The translations under genes were made by a program, and so were the position numbers. Shown one piece after another: positions 26,711-36,600 of a DNA stretch of 64,000 nt. This stretch comes from Streptomyces sp. NBC_00820 (GTDB taxonomy: Bacteria > Actinomycetota > Actinomycetes > Streptomycetales > Streptomycetaceae), in assembly GCF_036347055.1 (NCBI RefSeq), contig NZ_CP108882.1, positions 3,353,501-3,417,500 on the forward strand, in the 5' to 3' direction. The notes below the pieces were generated by a model. The model was not told where the DNA came from. It searched no databases and saw only the letters and a program-made list of their open reading frames with translations. Numbering within the stretch: position 1 is the stretch's first letter; every line of letters begins with the position of its first letter.

Positions 26711-27554
26711 GCAGACCTTTACGAACACCGAGACCGACGCGATGATCCCCACCGTCGTCGCCGACAACGTGGACATCGTCTACCGGGTCAACGGCACCGG
26801 CGCGGGCCGCGGCTCCGCCACCGCCGCCCTGAACCGCATCATGCGCCGCAAGCAGACCGAGAAGGTGTCCGGCGTGCGCCGGGTGCACGCGGTGAAGAAG
26901 GTGTCGTTCGTCGCCTACCGCGGCGAGGCCATCGGCCTGATCGGCACCAACGGCTCCGGCAAGTCGACCCTGCTCAAGGCGGTCGCCGGCCTGCTCCCAG
27001 TGGAGAACGGCCACATCTTCACCGACGGCCAGCCCTCGCTGCTCGGCGTCAACGCGGCGATGATGAACGACCTCACCGGCGAGCGCAACGTCCACCTCGG
27101 CGGCCTCGCCATGGGCATGTCCCGCGAGCAGGTCAAGGAGCGCTACCAGGAGATCGTCGACTTCTCCGGGATCAACGAGAAGGGTGACTTCATCACCCTG
27201 CCGATGCGCACCTACTCCTCCGGCATGGCCGCGCGTCTGCGGTTCTCCATCGCCGCCGCCAAGGACCACGACGTCCTGCTCATCGACGAGGCCCTGGCCA
27301 CCGGCGACCGCTCCTTCCAGAAGCGCTCCGAGGCACGGATCCGCGAACTCCGCCGGCACGCGGGCACGGTGTTCCTGGTCAGCCACAACAACAAGTCGAT
27401 CCGCGACACCTGCGAACGGGTGCTGTGGCTGGAGCGCGGCGAGCTGCGCATGGACGGACCGACCGAGGACGTCATGAAGGAGTACGAGGCCTTCACCGGC
27501 GACAAGAGCGACAAGCCGGCGAAGAAGCCGGCGCCCGCGAAGACGGCGCCGTAA
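26703..27554 (+). CDS. Polysaccharide/teichoic acid ABC exporter, ATP-binding subunit (TagH-like)
   Basis: 283 residues. It has Walker A GTNGSGKST (Lys87), signature YSSGMAARLRFSIA, Walker B DVLLIDEALATGD and switch SHNNKSI. The spacing matches TagH/Wzt transporters, which use ATP to export wall teichoic acid or O-antigen-like polymers. A Lys/Pro/Ala-rich tail ends the protein with no extra substrate-binding domain, so recognition is probably by the core alone. GTG 26703 overlaps the permease gene, indicating coupled translation. Expected to serve the polymer made by the flanking TagF-like proteins. Confidence 0.95.
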   Translation: MAEQTFTNTETDAMIPTVVADNVDIVYRVNGTGAGRGSATAALNRIMRRKQTEKVSGVRRVHAVKKVSFVAYRGEAIGLIGTNGSGKSTLLKAVAGLLPVENGHIFTDGQPSLLGVNAAMMNDLTGERNVHLGGLAMGMSREQVKERYQEIVDFSGINEKGDFITLPMRTYSSGMAARLRFSIAAAKDHDVLLIDEALATGDRSFQKRSEARIRELRRHAGTVFLVSHNNKSIRDTCERVLWLERGELRMDGPTEDVMKEYEAFTGDKSDKPAKKPAPAKTAP

Positions 27555-27679
27555 CCCGCTCTCGGATTCCTTCCCGAGCCGGCCTCGCGTCTCAGGCGTG
27601 GTTATCCCTTTCATCCGTCTAGTGACAGTATGTTAAGAAAGGTGCCCCCTGAGACGTCGAGCCGAAGGAGACCCCCGCG

Positions 27680-29875
27680 ATGCCCCACCTCAGCGTGATC
27701 GTCTACGGGCCGAACACCCAGGGGCATCTCAACGAACTGCTCGACGCGCTGGAAACGCGCCCGCTCCCGGACACCGAGGTGATCGTCGCCGCGGTCGGCG
27801 AGTGGGCGCGGGAGACGGCGGAGGGCCACGCCCCCGAGACGGTCGTGGTGTCCCTGCCCGAGGGCACCGGTGACGCGGCGGCGCGGGCGGCGGGCGCCGC
27901 ACGGGCGTCCGGCCGCTGGCTGCACTTCGTCCGCACCAAGGACACCCTGCCCGCGGGGGCGCCCCGCCTGATCGCCGAGCGGACCGCCGAACTGGGCGAC
28001 ACCGCCGACGTACTCCTCCTGGACCACGTCACCACCACCTGGCAGACGACGTCCGCCCCCTCCCGCGACGGCCGCCTCCTCGCCGCCGCCGGCCGCACCG
28101 ACCTCGCCCTCGCCGACACGGCCGACCTCCTGCGCCTCACCCCGCTGCTCGGCACCCGCGTCCTGCGCGCCTCGTTCTGGCGGACGCACGAGGAACTCCT
28201 CACCACCGACGACGAGCCGTACGCCGCCCAGGCGGCCCTGCTGCGCGCCGACCGCGTCGCCTGCCTCAACCAGGTGGCGTACGACCACCGCAGGCTGCGC
28301 CCCCAGAGCCTGCCGTCCCCCGCCGGCAGCGACCGGCTGGCGCTGGTCGACCGCCACGAGTGCCTGCTGGAGCTCGCCGGGGACCGCCGCGCCGTCCACA
28401 AGGTGCTGTACGACCTGATGGTCCGCGACCTGGTGCGCACCTTCGCCCGCGAGGACATGCCCGACGCGGTGGCCCGCGAGTTCTTCCGCCGCGCCTCCCT
28501 GGCCGCCGTCCGCCGGCGCCCCGAGGGCCACCGGCGCCCGTCCGGACTCGAAGGCGTACGGCACGGGCTCCTCGAAGAGGGCGCCTACACCAGGTACCGC
28601 GCCTTCCAGGCCGTCAACCGCACCCGCCGCGCGGCCCGCAAGGCCGTACGCACACGTAAACGCAAGGTCGGCGCGAAGCTGCGCGACCACCACTACCGCA
28701 GGGCGCTCGACCGCCCGGTCGACCCCGGCCTCGCGGTGTTCGCGGCCTACTGGGACCGCGGGGTCGCCTGCAACCCGGCCGCGATCGCCGCGAAGCTCGC
28801 CGAACTCGCCCCGCACATCCGTCAGGTGTGGGTGGTGAACAAGGCGAACGCCGCCCTGCTGCCCCCCGGTACCGACCACGTGATCCCCGGCACCCGCCGC
28901 TACTGGGAGACGCTGGCCGCCGCCAAGTACCTGACGAACAACGTCAACTTCCCCAACGCGGTGGTCAAGCGCCCCGACGCGATCCACCTCCAGACCCACC
29001 ACGGCACCCCGCTCAAGCGCATGGGCCTCGACCAGATGGCCCATCCGGCCGCCGCCAGGGGCACGGACTTCGCCGCCCTGCTGACCCGCGTCGACAAGTG
29101 GGACTACAGCGTCAGCGCCAACAGCCACTCCACCCGCATGTGGGAGCGCGCCTACCCGGCCCGCTTCACCTCCCTCGACCACGGCTATCCGCGCAACGAC
29201 GTCTTCTACACCGCCACCGCCGCGGACGTGCGCGCTGCCCGCGAGCGCCTCGGCATCGCCCCCGGCAGGACGGCCGTGCTCTACGCCCCCACCCACCGCG
29301 ACTACGAGGCCGGCTTCACCCCCCGCATCGACCTCGCCGCCCTGGCCGACCGCCTCGGCGAGGACACCGTCCTGCTGGTCCGCGCCCACTACTTCTACGG
29401 CGGCACCGCCTCCCCGCTGACCGGCCTGCGCCGCTCCGGCCGGATCATCGACGTCTCCTCCTACGACCCCGTCGAGGAGCTGTGCCTGGCCGCCGACGCG
29501 CTGGTCACGGACTACTCGTCGATCATGTTCGACTACGCCAACCTCGACCGCCCGATCGTGATCCACGCCGACGACTGGGAGACGTACCGCACCACCCGGG
29601 GCGTCTACTTCGACCTGATGGCCGAGGCGCCGGGCCGGGTCGCCCGCACCCAGGAGGAACTCACCGAGATCCTCACCTCCGGCGCCTGGCGCGACGAGAG
29701 CGCCGCGAAGGCACGGGCCGCCTTCCGCCGCCGGTTCTGCGAGTACGACGACGGGCACGCCGCCGAACGGGTCGTACGGCGGGTGTTCCTCGGCGAGTCC
29801 GAGAAGGCGCTGCCCCCGATCCTCCCGCTGGACGCGCGCACCCCCGCCCCGACCCCCGAGGAGGCCGGCGCATGA
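27680..29875 (+). CDS. GT2-like / CDP-glycerol glycerophosphotransferase (TagF-like) fusion, protein 4
   Basis: 731 residues, fourth member of the fused family, located after the exporter genes. The N-terminal GT2-like half (about 4-220) lacks the VDDxS and FLDSDD motifs (the latter position reads HFVRTKDTLP), and no YxED is seen, so it is probably not a working glycosyltransferase. The C-terminal TagF-like half is canonical: HHGTPLKRMG, NSHSTRMWERAYP, GYPRNDVF, APTHRDYEAGF, RAHYF and TDYSSIMFDYANLDRP. Likely a polymerase or primase adding alditol-phosphate units. A strong GAAGGAG ribosome site supports ATG 27680. It ends in an ATGA overlap with the next GT2 gene. Confidence 0.9.
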   Translation: MPHLSVIVYGPNTQGHLNELLDALETRPLPDTEVIVAAVGEWARETAEGHAPETVVVSLPEGTGDAAARAAGAARASGRWLHFVRTKDTLPAGAPRLIAERTAELGDTADVLLLDHVTTTWQTTSAPSRDGRLLAAAGRTDLALADTADLLRLTPLLGTRVLRASFWRTHEELLTTDDEPYAAQAALLRADRVACLNQVAYDHRRLRPQSLPSPAGSDRLALVDRHECLLELAGDRRAVHKVLYDLMVRDLVRTFAREDMPDAVAREFFRRASLAAVRRRPEGHRRPSGLEGVRHGLLEEGAYTRYRAFQAVNRTRRAARKAVRTRKRKVGAKLRDHHYRRALDRPVDPGLAVFAAYWDRGVACNPAAIAAKLAELAPHIRQVWVVNKANAALLPPGTDHVIPGTRRYWETLAAAKYLTNNVNFPNAVVKRPDAIHLQTHHGTPLKRMGLDQMAHPAAARGTDFAALLTRVDKWDYSVSANSHSTRMWERAYPARFTSLDHGYPRNDVFYTATAADVRAARERLGIAPGRTAVLYAPTHRDYEAGFTPRIDLAALADRLGEDTVLLVRAHYFYGGTASPLTGLRRSGRIIDVSSYDPVEELCLAADALVTDYSSIMFDYANLDRPIVIHADDWETYRTTRGVYFDLMAEAPGRVARTQEELTEILTSGAWRDESAAKARAAFRRRFCEYDDGHAAERVVRRVFLGESEKALPPILPLDARTPAPTPEEAGA

Positions 29876-31536
29876 CGACCCCCGACGTCACGGTCACGGT
29901 CATCGTCTACAACGACGCGGCCCGGCTGCCCCGCGCGGTCGCCTCCCTGCGCGCCCAGACCCACGAGAACATCGAGATCGTCATCAGCGACGACCACTCC
30001 ACCGACGACACCCCGGCGGTGGCCCGGGAGCTGGCGGCCCAGGACCACCGCATCCGCTACCTGCGGCTGCCGGAGAACAGCGGCGGCTGCAGCGCGCCGC
30101 GCAACCGGGCCATCGACATCGCCCGGGCGCCGTACCTGATGTTCCTGGACAGCGACGACGAACTCCCGCCGCGCGCGGTGGAGTCGCTGCTGGCCGCGCA
30201 CCGCGAGCGCGAGGTCGACTTCACCATGGGCGCGGTGCGCCGGGTCCGCGTGGACAACGGGCGCCGCTCCACCTGGATGCCGCATCTGGTCGCCGAACGC
30301 CGCACCCTGGACGGCATCGGGGCGGACCCGCGGCTGCTGTTCGAGCACCTGTCGACGAGCAAGATGTACGCCCGCGCGTTCCTGGACCGCCACCGGCTCC
30401 GCTTCCCCGAGGGCATCCACTACGAGGACCAGCTCTTCTCGGCGCAGTCCTACTGCCTGGCGGAGGCGTTCACGATCATTCCGGACACGGTGTACGTCTG
30501 GTACATCGAGCCGTTCGCCGCCGCCGCGTCGGCCTCCATCTCCAACCAGCGGCACAAGGTCTCCAACGTCCGCGACCGCGTCCACGTACAGCGCCTGATC
30601 GACGAGTTCATGGCAGGCAGCGGGCACGAGGGGCTGCGCGAGGACAAGGACTACAAGTTCCTCAAGCACGACTTCCGGATGTACGCGGGCGACCTGCCGT
30701 ACCGGGACGAGAACTGGCTCGGAGCCTTCGCGGAGATCATGAACCCCTACCTGGAGACGCTGGCGGACGGCGCGTACGCCAGGCTTCCGCGTCCGGAACG
30801 GGTGGTCCTCCAGCTCCTGCGCGACGGCCGCCTCACCGACGCGCAGCTCGCGGCGCGGGGCCTTGGGCACGGGGTGGCGCCGCGGCGGATCAGCGCCGAC
30901 GGCACCGGAGCGGCGTACTGGGGCGACACCGTCCCCTCCTCGGAGCGGGCGCGCCGCGAACTGGACGTGTCCGACCTGGAGCTGGACACCCGGCCGTTCC
31001 CCCTCGCGCACTTCCGGCACGAGATCACGGAGCTCGGCCGCGGGCCCGGTGCCGCCGTGAGCCTCGCGGTCCGCACCTACGACCCCGGTCTGCGGCTGCC
31101 GGTCGGCCCCCAGCGCGCGGCGCTCCTGCTGACCCCGGGGCGGCGCCGGATGACCGTGCCGTTCCGGCTGGACCCGGTCCGTCCCGGCGTCTTCGAGGGC
31201 CGCGTCCAGCTGGACCTGTCGACCGCCCGGCTCTCCCTCCAGGGCTTCGCCGGCGTCCGGCACCCCCTGCTGCGCCTGGAACAGCAGGGCCTCGCCCACT
31301 CCGGCCTCCTGCTGGCCCCCGTCGACTTCCCCGTCACCACGACCCGCGTCGAGTACCGCTCCGGCGCCCTCCCCCACGACGTCGTCATCGAGCCGGAGGG
31401 CCGCAACCCCGGCCGCCTGCAGATCCGCTGGCGTCCGGTGGGGGTGACGGCCCGGCTGATCCGCCCGATGGTGCGGAAGGTGGCACTGCCGAAGGTGCGG
31501 AGCACCGCGCGGCTGGTGGGGAGCTTGCTGAAGTAG
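29872..31536 (+). CDS. GT2 family glycosyltransferase
   Basis: 554 residues. The GT2 domain (about 5-230) carries VTVIVYNDA, ISDDHSTDD, NSGGCSAPRN, FLDSDDELPP and the catalytic HYEDQLF. The C-terminal ~200 residues are beta-rich without a known catalytic motif and match the layout of the paralog at 20962. ATG 29872 overlaps the stop of protein 4, so the two are translated together. Expected to add a sugar to the polymer exported by the TagG/TagH pair (context inference). Confidence 0.9.
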   Translation: MTTPDVTVTVIVYNDAARLPRAVASLRAQTHENIEIVISDDHSTDDTPAVARELAAQDHRIRYLRLPENSGGCSAPRNRAIDIARAPYLMFLDSDDELPPRAVESLLAAHREREVDFTMGAVRRVRVDNGRRSTWMPHLVAERRTLDGIGADPRLLFEHLSTSKMYARAFLDRHRLRFPEGIHYEDQLFSAQSYCLAEAFTIIPDTVYVWYIEPFAAAASASISNQRHKVSNVRDRVHVQRLIDEFMAGSGHEGLREDKDYKFLKHDFRMYAGDLPYRDENWLGAFAEIMNPYLETLADGAYARLPRPERVVLQLLRDGRLTDAQLAARGLGHGVAPRRISADGTGAAYWGDTVPSSERARRELDVSDLELDTRPFPLAHFRHEITELGRGPGAAVSLAVRTYDPGLRLPVGPQRAALLLTPGRRRMTVPFRLDPVRPGVFEGRVQLDLSTARLSLQGFAGVRHPLLRLEQQGLAHSGLLLAPVDFPVTTTRVEYRSGALPHDVVIEPEGRNPGRLQIRWRPVGVTARLIRPMVRKVALPKVRSTARLVGSLLK

Positions 31537-31608
31537 GCAGCGGGCGTCGTAACGCCGTCAGGGCCGCGGAGCCCCAGGGGTGTTGTGGGTCTCCGTCGGC
31601 CGCGCGGG

Positions 31609-33084
31609 TCAGCGTCTGACCTCGTACAGCACCTGGTCGCCCGGGCCCGCGGCCACCCGGCGCAGCCAGGGGTCGGTGGACGCGCCCTTGGTCACGACCC
31701 ACCGCACCCCGTACTCCCGGACCATGGCCCACCGTCCGTCCGCCGACGTGCCCGCCGCGAAGTACCGTGCCACCGCCGCGTCCCGCCTGCCCTGGTCCGG
31801 CAGGAACACGTCGGGATAGCCAGGGGCCACGGTGTACGGCCCGTAGGCGGGGATCTGCCGGGACGGCAGCGTACGGGCCATCACCACGTCCCCGTACCCC
31901 ACCCAGGGCGTGATCCACTGGTAACCGACCCACGGCGGGCGGTACTTGACCGCGACCGCGGGCGGCAGCGCGTCCCTGCCGAGGGCGTACCCGAGCGTCC
32001 CCGCCTGCGTCCACGCCCCCACGGCCAGCGCGGCGCCCAGTACGCACGCCCACCCCGTCCGCACCGCCCGGCCGCCCGCCGACACGGTCTCCAGCGCGGC
32101 CGCGAGCTGGGCCGGGATCAGCACGGCCGGCAGGGCCCGGCCCCAGGAGTAGTGGCCCGTCACGCCCCCCGCGGCGAACACCAGCACGCCGAGGAGGAAG
32201 AAGAGGACCAGGGGGTCCCGGCGGTCGCGGCGCAGGCGCAGGGCGAGCGCCACGACGCCCAGCAGGACCAGCCCGAAGCGGCCGGCGAGGTGCTCGTACA
32301 GCGGCCGGTGGATCGCCTCGAGACCGGAGCCGGCGGAGAAGAGCGCGAAGAAGTCGTAGTACGGCCAGAGCGCCAGCAGCACCACGCCGAGAAGCAGCGC
32401 GGCGCCGAGGCGGGGCAGCACCGCACGGCCCGGCCGCGCGGAGATCACGACGGCCAGCGCGCCCAGGGAGGCGACGACGCCCGTGAACTGGTGGCACAGC
32501 AGGACGACCCCCCACAGCAGGCCCAGTCGCAGCCACACCCCCCAGTCGGCCTCCCCGCGCAGCGCCCGCGCCAGCCACGCCCAGAGGTGGAAGGACAGAC
32601 CGAGCGCGAACACACTCGGGTACGACACCGTCAGCGCGAGGGAGTTGAGGCCCAGGAAGCCGCTCCAGCTGAACAGGACCGGCCCCCACAGGAAGACCAG
32701 GCACAGGATCGCCAGCGCGGGCGCGGCACGGTGGGCGCTGAGCGTGCGGACGTACCGCCAGACGCCGCTGACCAGCAGCGCGAGTCCGGCGAGCGCGCCG
32801 ATGCGCAGCACGACGAACACCGACAGGCCGGTGACCTTGGCGACGCAGCCGAGCACCAGCATCCACGGCGAGTAGTACGGGCTCGGCGTGTCCACGTCGA
32901 CCAGCGGATTGCCGGGGTGCAGCAGGTCGTGCCGCAGCCGCTGCACGGTCGCCGCGTGCATGCCCAGATCACCCGCCCAGGGCAGCCGGACGATCACCAG
33001 CAGCATCAGGACCAGTACGAGCGCGGCGGCGGCCTGGGGCAGCGCCCGGCCGGCGCTCGCCGCGCTAGGCGGTGCGGCGCGCAT
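31609..33084 (-). CDS. Polytopic membrane protein, probable GT-C-type glycosyltransferase
   Basis: 491 residues with about ten hydrophobic helices and a short extracytoplasmic C-terminal domain ending in TKGASTDPWLRRV. HPGNPLVDVDTPSPYYSPWML in the first large loop, with acidic residues after the first helix (GDLGMH), resembles GT-C enzymes, but no diagnostic motif is complete. Possibly transfers a sugar from a polyprenyl-phosphate donor. Its start overlaps the 3' end of the gtrA-like gene by 20 bases on the same strand, so the two form an operon, which supports a lipid-linked sugar role. Confidence 0.7.
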   Translation of the reverse strand: MRAAPPSAASAGRALPQAAAALVLVLMLLVIVRLPWAGDLGMHAATVQRLRHDLLHPGNPLVDVDTPSPYYSPWMLVLGCVAKVTGLSVFVVLRIGALAGLALLVSGVWRYVRTLSAHRAAPALAILCLVFLWGPVLFSWSGFLGLNSLALTVSYPSVFALGLSFHLWAWLARALRGEADWGVWLRLGLLWGVVLLCHQFTGVVASLGALAVVISARPGRAVLPRLGAALLLGVVLLALWPYYDFFALFSAGSGLEAIHRPLYEHLAGRFGLVLLGVVALALRLRRDRRDPLVLFFLLGVLVFAAGGVTGHYSWGRALPAVLIPAQLAAALETVSAGGRAVRTGWACVLGAALAVGAWTQAGTLGYALGRDALPPAVAVKYRPPWVGYQWITPWVGYGDVVMARTLPSRQIPAYGPYTVAPGYPDVFLPDQGRRDAAVARYFAAGTSADGRWAMVREYGVRWVVTKGASTDPWLRRVAAGPGDQVLYEVRR

Positions 33085-33574
33085 CCCGCTGGAACACCCA
33101 GGTGCGGTAGACCAGGAAACGGAAGGCGGAGGCCAGCACGATCGACAGCGCCTTCACCGCATTCGTCTCGAACGCGCTGTTCAATTCCAGCACGCGATAA
33201 CCGATCCAGAACAGGCCGCTTTCCATCACCACGCCGAGCCCGCTGAAGACGAAGAACAGCGCGATCTGCCGGCGGGTGCGTGCGGCCCGGTCCCGATAGG
33301 CGAAAAAGCGGAAGCCCAGGTAATTCGTGGCCATGGCGACACAGCTGGCCAGGACCGTAGCGGCCATCGCCTGCCGGCGCAGGCCGTGCAGCAGCAGGTT
33401 GAACACCAGGAAATTGACGAGGACACCGCTGCCGCCGACGACCCCGAATTTCACCACTTCCAGCACGACGCGCGTGACGGGCCGGGCCGGGGCCGGCGCG
33501 GAAGCGGGCGCGGGCACGCGCGCGGGCGCCGCCGGGCGCGTCTCGGTGAGGTTCACTGTCACAGCGCAGACCAT
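33065..33574 (-). CDS. GtrA family membrane protein
   Basis: 169 residues, four transmembrane helices: KFGVVGGSGVLVNFLVFNLLL, an AMAATVLASCVAMATNYLGF stretch, IALFFVFSGLGVVMESGLFW and a final helix before FRFLVYRTWVF. GtrA-like proteins are thought to flip or present polyprenyl-phosphate sugars for glycan modification. A Pro/Ala-rich leader precedes the first helix. Start ATG 33574 (MVCAVTVNL) is preferred to an ATG 22 codons upstream; a GTG at 33562 is also possible. Its codons are less GC-rich than the neighbours. Couples to the membrane protein gene downstream. Confidence 0.85.
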   Translation of the reverse strand: MVCAVTVNLTETRPAAPARVPAPASAPAPARPVTRVVLEVVKFGVVGGSGVLVNFLVFNLLLHGLRRQAMAATVLASCVAMATNYLGFRFFAYRDRAARTRRQIALFFVFSGLGVVMESGLFWIGYRVLELNSAFETNAVKALSIVLASAFRFLVYRTWVFQRDARRTA

Positions 33575-33640
33575 ATCCGAATCGGATCGGCGATCAGGAA
33601 AAGGCGAATTCACGATTCGCTTTCGCCTGGGGCCCGGCAA

Positions 33641-33679
33641 GAGAAAAGGCGCCCCGGACCGCGACCGGTCCGGGGCGCC
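33641..33679 (-). terminator. Rho-independent terminator of gdhB
   Basis: GGCGCCCCGGACC (33648-33660) pairs perfectly over 13 bp with GGTCCGGGGCGCC (33667-33679) around a GCGACC loop. On the minus strand it is followed by TTTTCTCTT. It sits 15 bases after the gdhB stop. Confidence 0.9.
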
Positions 33680-33694
33680 CTCATCGCCGTGGCG

Positions 33695-36600
33695 CTACGA
33701 ATGCGTGCGCAGCAGCGTCCGCATCGTGCGCATCGCCACCGACAGGTTGGCGAGGTCGAAGGTCTCCGACCCGCGGATCTCCTCCAGGGTGGCGCGCGCC
33801 CGGCCGAGGATCGCGCTGTTCTTCTCCTGCCAGTCCTCGAAGCGCTGCTCGGGCGTCGAGGTGCCGTTGCCGACCGCGAGGACGTCCGCGGTCAGCGCCG
33901 CGTGGGCCGCGTACAGGTCCTCGCGGATGGAGGCGCGGGCCATCGACTGCCAGCGGTCCGCGCGGGGCAGCTCGATGATGCGGTCCATCAGCTGGGTGAT
34001 GCCGAGGCGGTCACCGAGGTCGTAGTAGATCTCGGCGACGTCCAGCGGATCCTTGCCCATGCGGTCGGCCACCGAGACGATGTCGAGCGCCGGGAAGGCG
34101 GAGGAGAACCCGGCCACACGCGTGGCGAGCTCGTCCGGGACACCGGCCTCGGACAGCTCGTCGTACACGTGCTGGTACCACTCCAGGTCCACACCGCGCA
34201 GCAGCTTCGGCATCTGCTGCCACACCTGCTCGACCCGCTCGGCGAAGAACTCGACCGTCTCGGCGAGCTGGAGCGGCTGCGGCCGGTTGTTGAGCAGCCA
34301 GCGCGTGCCGCGCTCCACCAGGCGGCGCGAGTGCAGCCGGATCCGGGTCTGGACGGCCGCGTCGACCTTGTTGTCCAGGTCCTCCACCGCGTCCCACACC
34401 GGAGCCGCGGAGAAGATCACACGCGCCGCGGTCTGGGCGCGGACGATCTCCTCCAGCGAGGCACCGGTCTCCTCGCGCAGCCGGTGCAGGTACGTCGTAC
34501 CGCCCGTGTTGACCGTGTCGTTGACCAGCACGGTCGTGGTGATCTCGCGACGCAGCGGGTGGTTGTCGACGGTCTCGGTGAAACGCTCGCGCAGCGCCGT
34601 CGGGAAGTAGGCGTGCAGCAGGCCGCGCAGGTACGGGTCGTCCGGCAGCGAGGTGCCCAGCAGCTCCTCGGCGACCGTGATCTTCGTGTACGCCAGCAGC
34701 ACGGCCGTCTCCGGGCTGGTCAGGCCCTGGCCCTGGTTCAGACGCTCACGGATCTGGCGGTCGGCCGGCAGGAACTCCAGCGCCCGGTCCAGGTGGCCCT
34801 CGCGGACCAGGTGGCGGATGAACCGTTGCTGCGCGTGCAGCATGTCCTTGGACTGGGCGAGGGCGTTGGCGATCGCCACGTTCTGCGCGTAGTTGTTGCG
34901 CAGCACCAGCGCGCCGACCTCGTCGGTCATCTCGGCGAGCAGCTTGTTGCGCTGCTTGACGGTCATGTCGCCTTCCGCGACCAGGCCGTTGAGCAGGATC
35001 TTGATGTTCACCTCGTGGTCGGAGGTGTCCACACCGGCGCTGTTGTCGATCGCGTCGGTGTTGATCCCGCCGCCGTGCAGCGCGAACTCGATGCGGCCGA
35101 GCTGGGTCAGGCCCAGGTTGCCGCCCTCGCCGACGACCTTGACGCGCAGGTCGGCGCCGTCGACGCGGATGGCGTCGTTGGCCTTGTCGCCGACATCGGC
35201 GTTGGACTCCGCCGAGGACTTCACGTAGGTGCCGATGCCGCCGTTCCACAGCAGGTCCACCGGGGCCTGCAGGATCGCCTTCATCAGGTCGGCCGGGGTC
35301 ATCTTGGAGATCTTCTCCTCGATGCCCAGCGCCTCACGGATGTGGTGGTTCAGCGGGATCGCCTTGGCGCTGCGCGGGAAGATCCCGCCGCCCGCCGAGA
35401 GCAGCTTGGTGTCGTAGTCGGCCCAGCTGGAGCGGGGCAGCTCGAACAGGCGGCTGCGCTCGGCGTAGGAGGAGGCCGCGTCCGGGTTCGGGTCGATGAA
35501 GATGTGCCGGTGGTCGAAGGCGGCGACCAGACGGATGTGCTCGGAGAGCAGCATGCCGTTGCCGAACACGTCACCGGACATGTCACCGATGCCGACGACC
35601 GTGAAGTCCTCGGTCTGCGTGTCCACGCCCAGCTCACGGAAGTGCCGCTTCACGGACTCCCAGGCGCCGCGCGCGGTGATGCCCATGCCCTTGTGGTCGT
35701 AGCCGGCCGAGCCGCCGGAGGCGAAGGCGTCGCCGAGCCAGAAGTCGTACGACTCCGCGACCCCGTTGGCGATGTCCGAGAACGTCGCCGTGCCCTTGTC
35801 GGCCGCGACCACCAGGTAGGTGTCGTCCTCGTCGTGGCGCACCACGTCCCGCGGCGGGACGACCTCGCCGGCCACCATGTTGTCGGTGATGTCGAGCAGC
35901 GCCGAGATGAACGTCTTGTAGCTGGCGATGCCCTCGGCCAGCCACGCGTCCCGGTCCACGCCCGGGTCCGGCAGCTGCTTGGCGACGAAGCCGCCCTTGG
36001 CGCCGACCGGCACGATGACGGTGTTCTTCACCATCTGCGCCTTGACCAGGCCGAGGATCTCGGTACGGAAGTCCTCACGCCGGTCCGACCAGCGCAGACC
36101 GCCGCGCGCGACCTTGCCGAAGCGCAGGTGCACGCCCTCCACCCGCGGCGAGTACACCCAGATCTCGTACGCCGGGCGCGGCGCGGGCAGGTCCGGGATG
36201 GCCTGCGGGTCGAACTTCATGGACACGTAGGCGTGCGGACCGCCGCCGTGCGTCTCCTGGAAGAAGTTGGTGCGCAGGGTCGCCTTGATGACGGTCAGGA
36301 AGGAGCGCAGGATGCGGTCCTCGTCCAGGCTCGCCACCTGGTCCAGCGCCGCGTCCAGCTCCTCCAGCAGCGCGTCGGTGATCTCCAGACCGGCCTGCTG
36401 CCGCTCCGGGGACATCCGCGCCTCGAACAGCGAGACGAGCAGCCGCGTGGTGTGGACGTTGTTGCGGAGGGTGTCCTCCATGTAGTCCTGGCTGAAGGTG
36501 GAGCCGGCCTGGCGCAGGTACTTGGCGTAGGCGCGCAGCACCATCGCCTGCCGCCAGGTCAGCCCGGCGCTCAGCACGAGGGAGTTGAAGCCGTCGTTCT

